From Xiphydria camelus (Eukaryota > Arthropoda > Insecta > Hymenoptera > Xiphydriidae): 64,000 bases of DNA. Positions 21,201 through 34,363 of this stretch are shown in pieces (positions within the stretch are counted from its first letter, which is position 1; every line of letters begins with the position of its first letter). Location: NCBI GenBank assembly GCA_963678675.1, contig OY783195.1, positions 30,089,006 through 30,153,005 of the forward strand, in the 5' to 3' direction. The position numbers were made by a program, and so were the translations under genes. Under the pieces are notes generated by a model, which saw nothing but the letters and a program-made list of their open reading frames with translations, was not told the DNA's origin and did not search any database.

Positions 21201-24200
21201 CTAAATATTCCAATACGAACGGGAGTTAACGCGTCAGATAATTATCGACGATAAGGTTTCCGTAATAATCGATGAACGTAGATCGGTTATTCGGCGTGAT
21301 ACGCATACGAAACTGTTCTTCCGATTTATAGACATTAGCTATAAACTTGATGTGAATCGATTATAAACGATGGTGATCGACAGCGCATGTCGGTAGTGAA
21401 TCGTATCGTTTATAAGTAGTCGGCGAATAGAATTGCAATAGTAATAATAGTGTCTTTTGGTCATGCCCATTAAAACGCGGTATTCTCTTCCACCAAGCGT
21501 TCAAAGCGCTTCTGCCAAGTGATTTATACTTATGAGATCAAATAATCAAGGGTTAGAATCAAAAGTGTTAACGTAATTAAGTGAAAACACTGAATCTGAA
21601 AGCGATGCATAAATTCCAAGAAACCAAGTAGAAGAAAAGAAGACCGATACAAACCTGTACAGGTCCAGGATACGGCGGCGGCGGCCCGGGATATGGAGGT
21701 GGCGGAGGTGGTGGTGCGAGTGGCATCCGAGGACCGATCATATGACTCACGGATACCACTCTGCCTGCAACGCCTGGTACGACGGGCACGCCTGCGACTC
21801 TCATTCCCAAGCGTTGCTGCTGCTGCTGTTGTTGCTGCTGCTGAACTGCTCAAAACGAGAGATGAAAGATTGAAAGTTAATGGTTGCTTTAATTTCAAAA
21901 TGTCACATTGTAATAACGATAAGATTTTATTTACTATCGCACCCAACACAAATGTACAATATCAAAGTTTTCTTCCCGTTCAAGCTTACGTTTTTGGAAG
22001 TGGGACTCACCTTGCAAATGTGCTTGAGCAATGCGTTGAGGATGAACGGGAAAAGTGGACGGATAACTGACAGTAACGGTGTTGCTGGACGTAACAACTC
22101 CAACAGCTCCATCAGGCGAAAGTAATCGGGTTCCCGGTGGCATTGGTCGTCCCATAGCCGCAGCCTGCTGAACTTGCTGATGCATCTGTTGTTGCACGAC
22201 TGCTTGGGCGTGCTGAGTTTGCGGTAGTATCGTTTGCTGAGGCTGCTGCTGCTGCTGAGGCTGCTGCTGTGGTTGATGTTGCGGTTGAGAAGTCGAGGTT
22301 ATCGGTGGTATACTTTGCACCTGAGTAGGGACATTGGGAGTTGTTTCGGTGGGAGTCTGAACCGTGGTCGTCGTATTTGCTTCACTAATATCATTGTGTG
22401 CCGTCGTCGTTCCCCCCAAATCCTCTGATTTTGTCTCTTCTTCCTTGACTCCTTTCTTTTGCTTCTCTTCTTTCGTTTCCACCTCGACTTGTTCCAGATC
22501 CAGATCTAAAATGTTGGTTTTCTCGCCGCCGGTAATGTTATCCAGCTCCGGATCGGCGTACTCGAGGATGTTAAAGTCCGCACCCATCTCAGCTAAAATT
22601 CAAGGCATAATTTATGAGTTATTTAAAGTGATAAAAATGGCACTCATCTCTATCATGAATAATAGATGTATCTACCTAAGAGTTCGTCATCATCGTCGCC
22701 TAAATCGCCCAATATTGCACTGACACCCTCAACCTCTACCATCGGTGCTCCTTCTTGCTCGAGCTTTTCGAGTTCAGCAGTCACGTTGTCGGGAATTTCC
22801 GAGGCTTCCGAAGTACTGGCGTTACTTTCACTCACAGTCGTTGGTATTAAAGGTGGTCTTGTAAGTCCTTGACCGCTAATCATCCGTACTCCTTGGTTCA
22901 TATTGTCTTGCGCCGTTCGTACAACGCGTTGAACTACATTCTGCCCTTGACTCGGTTCTGAAATAATGAAACGATTCAAACTAATGAAACTTTTTTCGAT
23001 TATATATTTGTCCATAGTACCGATCGAAGTATATTTCAATCACACGGCAAATTGTCGTTTTGATATAGATATTCTTTCAACCTGAAAACCGTTGCTGCTG
23101 CTGCTGTTGTTGTTGTTGTTGCTGTTGCAATATACCGTATTGCTCGGTAAGAGGATTCCTTGGATTCGCCATCCGTTGTTGCAATATTTCATTAGTTTGA
23201 AAGTGTTGTTGTTGTTGCATGGCAACAGAATTTGGAGGTCTTTGCAGGAGCATTCTCATGCGTGGATCCATTCCTTGAAGTCTTGCATCAACGTTCCCTC
23301 CCGGATGTCGTACACTCATTCCTAAACGTATAGTGATCAGGGTTAGCCAAGGGCATGCAGCTTTACGTAGAACTTTGGTTCTTTTGTAAATAAAACGTTG
23401 ACTCACCAATGGGATTTCTTATCATAACGTTTGATTGCACCGGCATTCTTGGTCTGATTATACCAGGTGGCAGAGGGTGTCTAAAAGTTCCTTCCCCTGC
23501 ATTTCCCGAGGGTTGCGAATGTTGCTGAAGCTGTACATGCCCAGCCTCGAACGGTTGCTGGTTACCCTCGGTATTAGTTTGCCCCTCTGAATTTACAGAA
23601 GATACATTTTCAAAGGGATTGCTTTGAATTCAACTAGAACTCTACGATCGTTATAGTGCAGTTTTCAGCGGTACGTTTCTCGTCACTAAAAAAACCTACC
23701 TTGATTCCAAGTAACACCAAGAGGTTCCAACTTCTTATTATACTGTTGCCTCTGTAGGAGATCACGTAGTTGCCTGTTCACTTCGGGTTGTTGATTAAAA
23801 ACCTCGGGTGGCTGCGTGTCCTGCCGGGACTCTGGTCTCGGCGACGAGTAGCTCGAAGCCGGAGAAGGAGTCGGAGGCTGACTGCTATAAGGATCGGGTG
23901 TACGAGATGGAGCGTACACGTTCGTGGATGGACGAGGGGTGGGTGTGTTGAATAGAGGTCGCGGTGTGCCCGGAGGTTGCGAGAATGGATCGTTTCGTGG
24001 AGAAGTAGAGTACGCTGGAGTACCGACGATTTGTGGTCTAGGCGTTTGAGGACTTTGGGAGTAAGCATCGGAATTCTCGAAGCGATTGAAGTGCTCTTGA
24101 CTTTGAGACGAAGCCGGTGATTGGGGAAAGTCGTGAGGAGATTGAGGAGCCTGAGGAGAGAAGGGAGACGGAGGTTGCGTGAAGGCATTCGGCATGCCAG

Positions 24201-27200
24201 GTCTGACGACAGCTCCGACCGGGCGGGCGACCGTACCGCAAGGTTGATTTGGTATGCGCGGAATACCTTGATGAGGACTCTGAGGCGCCACTCCTCGCGT
24301 CACTTTTATCGGTGGCGTCGCGAAAGTAGCGCGAGATCCAGGGGATGGTGAAGCCATAGGCCCCAAATGATTGCCATCCTTGGAAGAAGAAATTTTATAA
24401 AAGTCGAGTACGGAAGTGATAACGTGACCGTCGTGTGCGGGTGATAATGAAGGTACAGTAGGATCCCAGTCAATTTAACTCGCTTGGGAGGAAATCGGAT
24501 ATCAACTTAGCTGGGATTCTACTATATAAAGAAAAGAAAAATAAAGCGGGCGCATAGGAAGAAAAGAATAATCATAAAGCAGAGGAACGCTTCGTGATGA
24601 AATTTGTTGTAGATATCTTCAATTAATATTAAGTATATTGCTTACCTGAGACGTAGAAACTTGCAGCTGCGTTGTTAATCCGGATGAGTTGTCGGTACTC
24701 AATTGCGATGAACTGTCATCGCTAATTTGTCTATGGACTCTAGTCATTGCTGTAAGACAGAGTAAAGTGAAATAATTAATTAGTTATTTCTTTTTCGAAC
24801 AGCCTTGTACATATATTATAAGTACGAAAATAGTAGATTTTATCTCAATTGTATTATACTATTTTAGAAGAGAAATTACTTACCATGTACGCGTTGTTCA
24901 TGGATGACCTGCTGCTGAAGCTGCGCTTGCTGCTGTCGCAGAGCTTGCAGTTGCTTCCATTGTCGTTCTTGTTCCGCTTCTCTGCTCGATCGATCTCTGT
25001 TTGATAGCCTATCTTGCTCCTGTTAAAAAAAAGGCAATTACAACTTTCCATTTCACAGCAACGAAACATCATTACATCCTGCTTCGCACAGACAAGAATT
25101 CAAAAGTTTGTAATCGTTGGCAGAGTCAGAATTAAAATGTAAATCTGTCGGATATTTGCATTCGATCAACTGGTAATTGGAAAGATAGCCGTCGTACAAT
25201 TAGCAGCATCTGGCGTTTTGGTAGGATGTAATGATTATAATACAGATATTAAGCATTTCGATACACGGTATGAGGCACCAATGACAATCAGCCAAAATCA
25301 TACACCAAACTTCGTATACACAGAGAAGGAAACTATCGTAGTAAATTAATACACGCTCTCGAGGGCTTAAGAGAATATCCATTTTGAGCAAAGTATTGGA
25401 AGACAATAACCAGCCACCATCTAAAATGAGTAACACTAAATAGGTCACAGTTTGTGCGAAGATTCTATCACACCAAATATTACGCCAAACGTTCGATCGA
25501 CATTAATATTGGAAACGGAATGCATGCAGATGTAAGAGTGGCCGAATTGAACGACCAAAATTTGTCTCTCTTGCAATACATTGTCCCTTCAATAAATTTA
25601 GTTCATTATTTACAGCTTTTTGTGCGCTGTAAGGTATAATTTCTAAAATGAACCTTTGAATGTAATATTTCGGCAATTTAACGATTTTGAAATGTTATAT
25701 CTCATGAGAAAGTATCTGAAAGAAAAAAAACGAAAAAGCACAATATTCATTTCATAATACACGCACTATATACTGCACGGTACAATACAAAACTACAACA
25801 TCCCATACGCAAAATCTTGTAAAAATAAGCAAGGTAGATAAGTAGTTCAGTTGAAAAGGGAAGGAGGATAGAAAAAAGGTATTCGAGTATGTGAGGATAG
25901 GTCTTGGAATTGGTACAATTAAAAAGTATTCTACCAGGTGTCTTTAACATGCCATTGATAAAAATTGTTTAATGATTGTTGCCGACATAAATAATATAAT
26001 TTCTCGAATAGAAAAAACAAGGGTAATAAAAAGGAATGCATATCACAGTAATATTCAGTTACGTAGCAACCACTCAATAAAAGACACTTTATAAAGGTCA
26101 TGTGCTGAAAAAACTGCCTTTTCATTCCAAATCAAAGGTAGACAGTAAAAGGAACATTAAAAAAAAGTGTATATCATTACTGTATATCGATATATAAAGT
26201 GCAATACTAAAACAAAACTACACCCTTCGACAAAAACGAGGAGCCTGAAACCCTCGTCGCGAATATACTTCCTCTAAAGGGAGAATAATGTCAATAAAGT
26301 GAAAGAAGGATTCTATCAATTGAACTTCAAGCACATAATACGAGGGATTTACATCGATTCGAAGTGTTCTAGGGCTCCAACGTTTTCTCGGGGGTGAAAT
26401 ACGGATAGCGTTATCGGGTTTCGAACCAAAATATCATATACACCACGATAATTCGCGTTTCCGGGACTAAGTCAATCAAACGAAGTAACGGACACTAAAT
26501 CTCGATCCGATACATGGTTACAAGGCAAGACACTAGAGGCACAGAATAGGTGGCTCACCATAGCCGGGGACTGTACAGGTACAGTGTGAATAATTGCAGT
26601 GGGTGGCGGATCGTAGTGCTCCTGGCTGAGGGAGGGGAGGGTGCGCATGATTTCAGACGGGGTGAGCACTCTAATCTGATGGTCTACCGAGGATAATTGG
26701 CGAACTGGGCCTGCCCCCACCATCACGCTAGCAGTGGGGGATGTCTGGGGAATGCTCGGACTGTTAGTGATAGTACTAGCACTGATCGCAATATGAGCAG
26801 GTGCGGGACGTTGCTGGTGGGGTGGTGTCGTTTGATGCTGCCCATCACCGGCTCCCGTGTTGCAGTAAGAGGAAGCAGTTGTTGATGTGCAAGGCGTGGC
26901 AGGCGACTGAGCTACTCTAGCCTGGCTACCGACTATCTCCTGGTACGCCAGGCTGTTAATGGAATTGATTGAATTGACAGAGCTGGGCCGTGGTGAAGAA
27001 GAGGGTGGGGTGGATATCGGGGAAGGACTCGGGGAAATAGATGTTAGCTGCCTCGGCGGTCCCTGCACCGCACACACCTCCGCTAGATGACCACTGCTGG
27101 GTGTTGCTCCCACTATTCCTGTCGCGGTTGCGGTCAATCCAGCAGTCTTCTCCTGCGATTTATCGCTTTGGCCCACCGAGGCCGAAAGTCCAATTTGCTT

Positions 27201-30200
27201 TTGACTAGCGGCCATAGCTACTACTGGAGAAACTTGAGCTGTTGTCATAGTTGTGATGGGTTTGGTGGTGATGGTGGGTGCGCTTGTTGCAGTGACTGGG
27301 GTCGTGCTTGGTATATCCTTGGGTATCTGTCGGTTCAAGGGGTGCCTCGTTCACACACTTTTTTTTTCAATTACGCAGTAATTATTGGTAATGTATACGA
27401 TTCTCTTTTACGAGGCGGTTCTATTCGGAGAGAAATGATGATGAATTAGTCATTGTAAGGGCGCGGGAATTACCAGGGGGAGGTATTCTAGAGAGGAGAT
27501 GCCAAGATTCTAGGGCTGGCGTTTTACTGAACTTAATCGGAGTTGCAGGCCTAACGATAAGGAAAGATATTAATAGGGCACGTGTATTATATTAAAGTTA
27601 TACTGGTGCTTTAATCGGCAGGAAAATTTATATGGATCAATATCATACTTTATTCGCGGAGGAAGATAGTAATTTGATCCAAGAATTCTTCATATGCGCA
27701 CTACTTTATGATGAAGATAAAATGAATGAGTTTCCTTTGACTAGTGAAATGTATGATCACCTATTGAACGCAGTGTTATATTAAATATTGTAATGATATT
27801 TTGAATGAATGCTTGAGTGCGATCATTTGAATTATTTATGCGTTTTGCTTCGGCTAATGAAAAACGGATCCGATCTACAGTTCCGCGACTGTTTTCCGTC
27901 TTTAGTTAATACATTTATTTAAATTTTATAAACACGCAAAGATATTCGTTAAAACACCAGTTATAGTTTACACCAATAATCGCATGGAGCATAACGTGAC
28001 ACAAAGGACAAGCTGTTAGTTGACTTTTGTGTTAGCACAAAACACTCGTTGAGATGGACGCTACTACATCATATACTATATGTACGATATGTATATTATA
28101 TAAAGATTAAATTTTGGTTGTTATATGTTGTGCCGAATATAATACAACGTAATCTTACCTGTTGAGTCTTTTTCATACGTATCGCAGCTCTGTTCTCCCG
28201 GGCTTGAGCCAAGTATCGGGCTTTCTTCTCGTTAGGTAAGGCGCGCCACTTTTTCACTATTTGTTTGTGTCGTTCCGACCACGCTGGAACAAGAGTAATT
28301 TGTTTTTACAACTCCACGCAGACGACAAGATGAATTGCCATGACCTTGATATTTGCCAATTATATATACCTGGGTATTCTGTTTTCCATTCCGGATGATT
28401 GATATTCGCGTGAAGTACCGCGGATATCGTTGCACCTGCTCCTAAACGCTCGTCAGCTTCCATCTTAAGGCTACTCCTTTGATTATATGAAATTGTCGTA
28501 CCACCCGCTGCTGTGCTACCTTCCTCATCGGGATTCACCCACGGACTCGGTGGCTCCGAAAAAGCGGGGCTGAATTGTGGGCTACTGTGAAATTTACTCA
28601 ATCTTAGAATAAAATAATTTCTCATTCGCGATTTAACAGATATATATTAAAATAATTAATCAAATTCGTTTGAAGTAATTGTTCTTGATGGCAGCATTAT
28701 TACTCATATAGTACTTACTTGCTATACTCGGAGTGGTACGGCGACGGCGGTGGAAAACTCAATGGCGAATTTAAATTCGATTGGCCAACCGATGGCAATG
28801 AACCAGGTACTTGGGGTCTTCCTAACGGCATTCCCGCTTGTATGCCTGTATCATTATGAAAAGTAAAATTTGAGGATCGCGTGATACGCCGGTGATCATT
28901 TAACACTAACCTGGATGCGGGGATGGCGATACAAGAGGAGTGGAGGAAGGCGGAGCGTGTGGAGCCTGTGTATGTACAGGAAATACAGACGATTCCTGAG
29001 ATTCCTGAGACTCGTCCGTTAAAACTCCTTTAAAAATCTCTTCCACGTCTTTACTGTCCATGTTGGGCAATCCTAAATAGACACCGGGGTCAACATTTTT
29101 TAAAGAACGCGTTCAATATCAAGACAATTGATTACGTATGAGAATCCCATTGGAGGATTCGATACTTCCGCGTGAGATAACAAGCACTAGCCGATGTATT
29201 GGTAAGTAAATCTCTTTAATAAATATTATAAATATCTATCAAACTCACCAGTGTCCCTGACCATAGACTCCAAGTTGAAATGCGGACTGAGTATGTCCGT
29301 CAATTCATCTTTGTTCGGACCAGGGGTATCGTCAAACTCCTCCAAAGCCTCGCTAGCCTTGGCCAAGTCCTCGTCCGGTTCGTTCATGATGGTATTGACA
29401 AGATCACTGTCGAGCAGATCTCCGGAAATTGGTATAATATCGCCGAGAGCTTCCGTGTCACTGCCTTCGTCGTCCAGAACTTCTTCCTGTTTTATCGGTG
29501 ATTCGCTTGGTACCTTATCCTCCTCTTTCTCTTGCTTAGCCTTAACCTGTTCCATCGCTTTTAGCTCGTCTTGCGATAACTGAATAGTATCAGCGTTCCC
29601 AGAAACGTTTCTCTCACTGTCCGAGTCGCTACTGCTGTCGAGGTCCTTATCTTTGGTCGTGTCCATCAGGTCTTTGCCAAAAAATGCCTCCTGCATGTAA
29701 AGGGGAAAGCACTCGGATAGCTTGGTCTTTGGTTTTCTCCTCTGAGGTTTTCTACGAGGCTTATCATCGCCCATTCCCACCGACCCTTCGACGGCCGGCT
29801 TCTCTCCATCGCCCTCTTCTTCCTTATCCTTACGCATTCCCCTCAACCGCACCACGAAACCACCGATACCGAGTTTCTGCAAGTTACGTTGTCTCTTGCG
29901 CCTCAACACCGGCACCCCGTTCTCCGTGGTGTATATGCTGAAACCCTCGGGAGGCGGCTGATCGCCGCGAGGATTCCATACCATCCCCTCCTTTAATACT
30001 TCGATGGGTTCGTCCTTTACGTCCATTAGATCCAATTTTCCACCGTTCTCTTCTAAAGAATTATCCAGGCTTCCGCCAGCCACTACAGATTCGATGGTTG
30101 CCATGATGTCGGCTTCCTTGTCTATCAGTGGAAGCATTTTTCTTCGTTTCTTTCGCGTTTGCTGCTGCTCGAACGTCATCGCTTTGATATGACTCATGCC

Positions 30201-33200
30201 CGCCTCAGAAAGGTAGACTCCGTCGACTAAATATTGCTGAGGCGACGGTTTGTACAATTCGGGACTTTTTACGACGGGCGGCGGTGAGCGTGGAAATTTA
30301 GCTGGTTGAGGTTTCGGCAAATTGCAGAGAATATGAGGAGGAGGCACGTCTCTGGGCCGGCAAAGGATGCAGTTGTAGCCCTCCTCGGCACACTTCTCCG
30401 CTTCCGCTTCCGTCTTGATGGAATCGCAGGCGCAATGTAGCCATCTCTCGCATTGGATGCACTGGATTATGAGCTCGCCTTCACCGTAGGGTTCTTGACA
30501 CGAGGTGCACGCCGAGTGCGACGCGCAAGGTCCGCACTGGGTGTAATTCTTTTGCCAGCTGCTGTTGAACCCGGGATCGTTCGAGCCACACGTTTGACAT
30601 TGGGCACACCATTTGCACTTCCAAGTGCCATGGGGCACGTAATCCAAGGGTGGATCCATGCAATATATGTGATAGCTGATGTCGCAATCATCGCACAATA
30701 TCAGACGACCTTCGTCATTTCTTTCGCCGCAGCCCTCGCAAACTGTACAATCGAGGCACCGCCAGCCTTTTTGTAAAATAACTTTTGTTACCTTTACATT
30801 GGCGCAATACGGATGATAACACTGACCGCACTGTGCACACGCGATTAAACAACCTTCTTGATCGGTGCCTATCGCACCGCACATAACACAAATATCCTGT
30901 GTTAAAACAAACTTATCTTTTGCCGAACACAACACTAATCGGTTCTCCACGCCTGGTTCTTCCTCTTTCGAGAGTGAATCGGACATTGGTCTCTGAAACA
31001 TTGCAAACAGACGTATTTACAAATTAAACAAGATCTGCATCGACATTCACCAATCTAGAATATATAGAATCTATATTCGACCAATAAATCCCATAATTGT
31101 CGCGGAAAATGTATTTCCACTATGATAGGATAAATTATTTTACTTGCAAGATTATTTTTGTATCTTACTTCTTTTCTGTACAGATTTTATTACACGAAAT
31201 AGTGTAGTCGTTGTAGAATTTGTGTAACATTCAACTATACTAGATAGAAAAATGACTGAAACCATTTAATGGTCAGTCAAGTCAATTAAACATCAAAAGA
31301 ATGAAAAATTTATTAAAACCTTAATTAAATTGTACAGAAATACAAGTCAATCGTCTCTTCAAACGCGATAAGAACTGATGAAATCTCCTTAGTTTGATTT
31401 ACAGTAAACACGCTACTATTCAAGGACTCCCCAACACTTTACGCTAATGATATAAACAATAAATTCAGAAGTTTGGATGTGTATTAGTCAACGTTATTGG
31501 ATCGCCTTTCGAAGCAAGCGGGACTGTTCTTATAAATAGTATGAATGATATTAATGTACTTCAAGACACTTTCACTGTTCATTTGCAACATTTTCTTTTA
31601 CGTAATACGAGTACAAAGACCTATACTTCACAAATTAATATAGGGTGGCGATGCGATAAGTTTATAACGTCTTGCGTTTTCGTTTGATTCTTTTCGGGGA
31701 ACGAAAATGTTAATCGAGATGGACGAAGTAAAGTGCGATTACATACCTGCAGTCCAACTCCAGGGACTCCAAAGATTCCTCTCATTTTTGCCTTCGGTCC
31801 CCTTTTTCTGCCAAATTCTGTTACCTTCTGCCGTTTTTGATATCCCAATTTACCAACTCCCTTTGGACGACCGATGACACCACCCCCTAATCTTTTTTTC
31901 GCAATTTTGGAAGCGCAATACGGCTTTCCCTTACCAAGCCCGACCAAATACAGTGCTTCCTCCGAGCCACCCTGAAAATCGAACTCCGAGGAATCCCCGT
32001 CGCCGCACAGGCTTTCTTGGGAAGCGGTCAAACTCGAGTCGCCTCCGTAATCGTCGGCGCTATCCTTTCGCTTCACCAGAGCCATGCTTTTGCAATGCAA
32101 GCAGATGTATTTGTAATCAGGTTTGGCGTCTTTACGCTGTTGATACGTCGCCGGATCGGCGTCGGGATCGCAGGTACCGTGGACGAACTTGCTACACAAG
32201 CTGCATTGCACCATTTCTCTGTACGCGGCCGCGCGGTACGCTCTGCGACAAAGCGGACACGAGAATCCCTTGTTGCGCTGTTGATAGCAGGAATCGCACA
32301 CGGTGTAGTGAGCGTGCCAACGCGACGACAAACCAGCGCCGGGCGTTCGGGAGCCGCAATCCGTGCACACGCGACAACATTTGCATTTCCATCCGTATTT
32401 CGGAATTGACGTTACTATGGGTCGCAAACAACCGGGATGATACGCCTTGTCGCATTGCTCGCAGAGCATAATCTTCGACACTTCTTCCGGTTGGCGACAC
32501 ACCTGGCACACGCGGCACGACACGCATTGCCACCCTGCGCGCACTCCTGGTAACAGAGCTAATCCGACGCAACCACCGTGATAGTGTTGACCACAGATAG
32601 AGCACATCACCAAGTTCGAGACGTCCCCCATTGCGTAACACTGCATACAAGTTACGTCCCCGTTTACTGAAAGAAGTAAAAACAAAGACGATTTTCGGTC
32701 GAGATCTATCGCATATCGGTGCAATTAAAAGTATCCGTTGAATGCGAAACTTACACAAGAGAGGAACCTGACCCAAATGTTGACTACAAAACAAAGACTG
32801 AGTTTTCGTGTCTTGAAAGCAGCCTGATGCAGCGGCACACGGAAAATGAAAATAACGATTGCACGATCCCACCTGATAAACAATGGACGTTATAACTTAC
32901 ATTACGTCGCACTAAGATATCTAAAATAGAATGAAGTCGTGATAGGAAATTTCTCCTTACTTTGCAAGGGATTCCAGCCCCATAATGAGAGCAGTAAGCG
33001 CAACGACGCGAGGAAGCCTGAACCAAAGCCGGACTGATGCTCTCTGTTGCCAACTCTTGACTGTTGCTTGACCACAGGGCGCAGGAGTTATGAACGTAAT
33101 AATGTCCCGACGGCTCAAATAATATCCCTACTTCCGGTTCCTCCGAATACCCGACTATAGACAATTCTTCCACTGGCTCCGTAAAATTTGTAAGACTAGG

Positions 33201-34356
33201 ATTTCTGAGAAGAAATAACGAAATTAGGGGATTGTAGCTAGGGATTTACCTGCAAATTTAATACTGAGTTTGTGCACACCTGCATTTGGCTAAACTTTTT
33301 TGCCTGCGACACGTAACCGCACCAGGGCCAGATGCACGTGGACTCTTATCTCCAGTAGAAGCTACATCAACGAGAGGGTCGGGTGTCCCGTCGTGATTGA
33401 CATTTTTCTCGGGTATGAAGCCCTCTGGACACGAGAATCTTGACAGTTCTCCCTGGCCCAGCTGGCTTCGTTCACCCAAGTTGCATAGCGCACATACTTT
33501 TCCCGGCCTGAAATTGGTTCAGTACAAAAGTAGAAGAGTTTAATGTCATTCAGATGAGCACGCTAAATATAATTACCATTGTTCGGGAAAGTAAGGAGGT
33601 TCTTCCGGGGCTGGCATAGATCTATCCGTTCCTGATGTTTCACCGTCTGCCGCGGAATCATCACCAATTCTTAAGGGACTCGGTGATTCCGAATGTGTGT
33701 CGTCATCCTTACTTTTAGTACGACGCGGCATACCCCTCATGTATCCAAGACTGCAGTATAGAATTGTAAATAATTTTACTTTTAAAATACCCAAAAAGCA
33801 AGTGCGATTCTCGATGCAGATGTTAATGTACCGCGTTCCGAATAACGCATATCGTGAATTGTCTAGAACGAATACGTCGAAAATGCTTACCCTTTGCCTC
33901 TGGTCGTGCCTCTTCCAAAAGGTCTGCGTGTGACACCGCCTCGGAGGGCTCCAGGGGGGCGTTCCTTCCTTGGCCTCCCTGGACCCCTCCTGATATTTAA
34001 TGGTTTTCCTCCAGGAAACGGAAATTTCTGATACCGGAGTGGATCGGAAAACGTCTCATCTGGAGTAACTGAATAGATCGCGCGATTAGCAACGTTATTT
34101 TTAACGAATTATTTGCGCATTGGTCGACGAGCCTTACTATGAGTCTTATTTTGAGACATTTTCAAGTTGAATGGTTCACTATTTAACGAGTAAAATGACA
34201 CTAACTGTTACCAGGAGTTGGAGCTGGCCCAAGCAATTGATCAGAGTTCGCTGGAGAGACGGGGATACCCGCGGCTTCCTCATCTTCGTCTTCTCCATCA
34301 GAAGCTTCGTCTAGATCCATCTCCTCTTCACCCTCCAGACGTTCTTCATCCTCCAT
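7743..34356 (-). CDS. KMT2C/KMT2D (trr): Histone H3K4 methyltransferase KMT2C/D (trr+Lpt type), 34 coding exons, ~6,057 aa
   Basis: Catalytic core of the COMPASS-like complex that writes H3K4me1 at enhancers. Exons, 5' to 3', all with matching phase: 34356-34212, 34068-33891, 33750-33577, 33507-33280, 33204-32961, 32872-32755, 32666-31747, 30992-29249, 29072-28911, 28845-28719, 28584-28370, 28283-28159, 27326-26559, 25019-24884, 24749-24646, 24378-23700, 23586-23407, 23321-23082, 22957-22676, 22592-22011, 21845-21655, 20668-20516, 19568-19226, 19203-18950, 18708-11973, 11826-11386, 11233-10960, 10883-10657, 10549-10332, 10222-9830, 9718-9368, 9286-8321, 8198-8016, 7835-7743. The sum is 18,174 bases. 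It starts MEDEERLEGEEEMDLDEA. In Drosophila the N-terminal PHD part (Lpt/cmi) and the SET part (trr) are separate genes; here the frame is continuous. No stop or frameshift was found. Borders may shift by a few bases. Confidence 0.93.
8321..9286 (-). other. KMT2C/D: FYRN, FYRC, WIN motif and start of SET (exon 32)
   Basis: FYRN is at about residues 5,694-5,745 (RVGSLIFLSVGQLLPHQLAG, FHTPNYIYPVGY) and FYRC at about 5,748-5,840 (CRYVCSIHD to DYRFKYGRNPLLELP). The WDR5-binding WIN motif is GSARTEAR near 5,853-5,859. SET begins near 5,917 with NVYLARSKIQGLGLYAARDL and VIEYIGEIIRTELAE. The acceptor is AG before AGTACA at 9286; the donor is AGA|GTACGT at 8321. Confidence 0.93.
9368..10222 (-). other. 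KMT2C/D: second extended PHD (exons 30-31)
   Basis: Residues about 5,397-5,644. After IVDHLYQKANAKLMDDDL, exon 31 carries RRCMFCQSQGDG, WVHLNCALWSEDVYE, CIVCEKTGATVKC, NVYHLGCAVKDGCVFYK. This is the extended PHD that in all KMT2C/D proteins lies just before the FYR domains. Confidence 0.92.
11973..18708 (-). other. KMT2C/D: giant 6.7-kb exon, Q/S/T/P-rich disordered region
   Basis: One uninterrupted coding exon of about 2,245 codons (residues about 2,765-5,009). It starts SLNSKQRQLRKSGNELAEN, a coiled-coil-like region, then has Met/Gln/Pro/Ser repeats of the SPM type near 17,300-18,400, an acidic middle, long Ser/Thr stretches, a Ser run near 12,790, and a polyglutamine run near 12,200-12,290. 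Possible nuclear-receptor boxes include LLKQLLQN. The antisense open frames here are shadows of these repeats. Confidence 0.85.
19569..20515. other. KMT2C/D intron 22
   Basis: AT-rich intron of 947 bases. Nothing but splice sites and a T-run near 20,400 was seen. Confidence 0.5.
20669..21654. other. KMT2C/D intron 21
   Basis: About 986 bases, AT-rich, no element recognised. The 3' splice site is GTCTAG before ATGGGG. Confidence 0.5.
25020..26558. other. KMT2C/D intron 13
   Basis: About 1.5 kb of AT-rich intron; short open frames on both strands show no domain. Confidence 0.5.
27327..28158. other. KMT2C/D intron 12
   Basis: About 830 bases, AT-rich; nothing else supported. Confidence 0.5.
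28159..28584 (-). other. KMT2C/D: HMG box (exons 11-12)
   Basis: Residues about 1,400-1,460 read EYPAWSERHKQIVKKWRALP then EKKARYLAQARENRAAI, the HMG box found in KMT2C and KMT2D. The exon junction falls in the codon for Ala (G|CG), and joining restores the domain exactly, which supports the splice model. Confidence 0.85.
29249..30992 (-). other. KMT2C/D: second PHD cluster and acidic region (exon 8)
   Basis: Residues about 670-1250. Three PHD fingers in a row: CVMCGAIGTDQEGCLIAC with YHPYC; CEGCGERNDEGRLILCDDC with SYHIYC and the aromatic DPPLDYVP; and CTSCQEPYGEGELIIQC with WLHCAC. In mammals this block includes the H4-tail reader. A basic stretch RKPQRRKPKTKL and a Ser/Asp/Glu-rich acidic segment follow. 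The exon ends LESMVRDTG in phase 1. Confidence 0.9.
30993..31746. other. KMT2C/D intron 7
   Basis: About 750 bases between the two PHD-cluster exons, AT-rich; nothing else supported. Confidence 0.5.
31747..33507 (-). other. KMT2C/D: extended PHD 1 and first PHD cluster
   Basis: Residues about 166-669. The extended PHD begins KVCALCNLGERSQLGQGEL, continues in YYVHNSCALWS and RRCAYCSHYGAG, and closes with CNRYFHFPCAAASGCF and LFCSQH, spread over exons 4-6. Exon 7 then carries three PHD fingers: CMQCYAMGDVSNLVMCSICG, CQVCRQPEEVSKIMLCEQCD with AYHPGC, and CTDCGSRTPG onward to CSLCSKFVHGTCD. These chromatin readers correspond to the fly Lpt/cmi half. Confidence 0.9.
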
Positions 34357-34363
34357 GATGCTC

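Larger units (their letters stand above)
18950..25019 (-). other. KMT2C/D: proline/glutamine-rich central exons 14-24
   Basis: Eleven small exons with full phase agreement. Landmarks: RLSNRDRSSREAEQERQWKQ (24884-25019); the conserved LXXLL-bearing NRQLRDLLQRQQ (near 23,770); FNILEYADPELD (near 22,550); and RRPLLLQ joined to EQPLLLEEMVEQEKREQ across 20516/19568. The last two are strongly conserved in KMT2C/D proteins and fix the exon order. PolyQ tracts occur near 21,810, 22,240 and 23,090. Confidence 0.85.
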
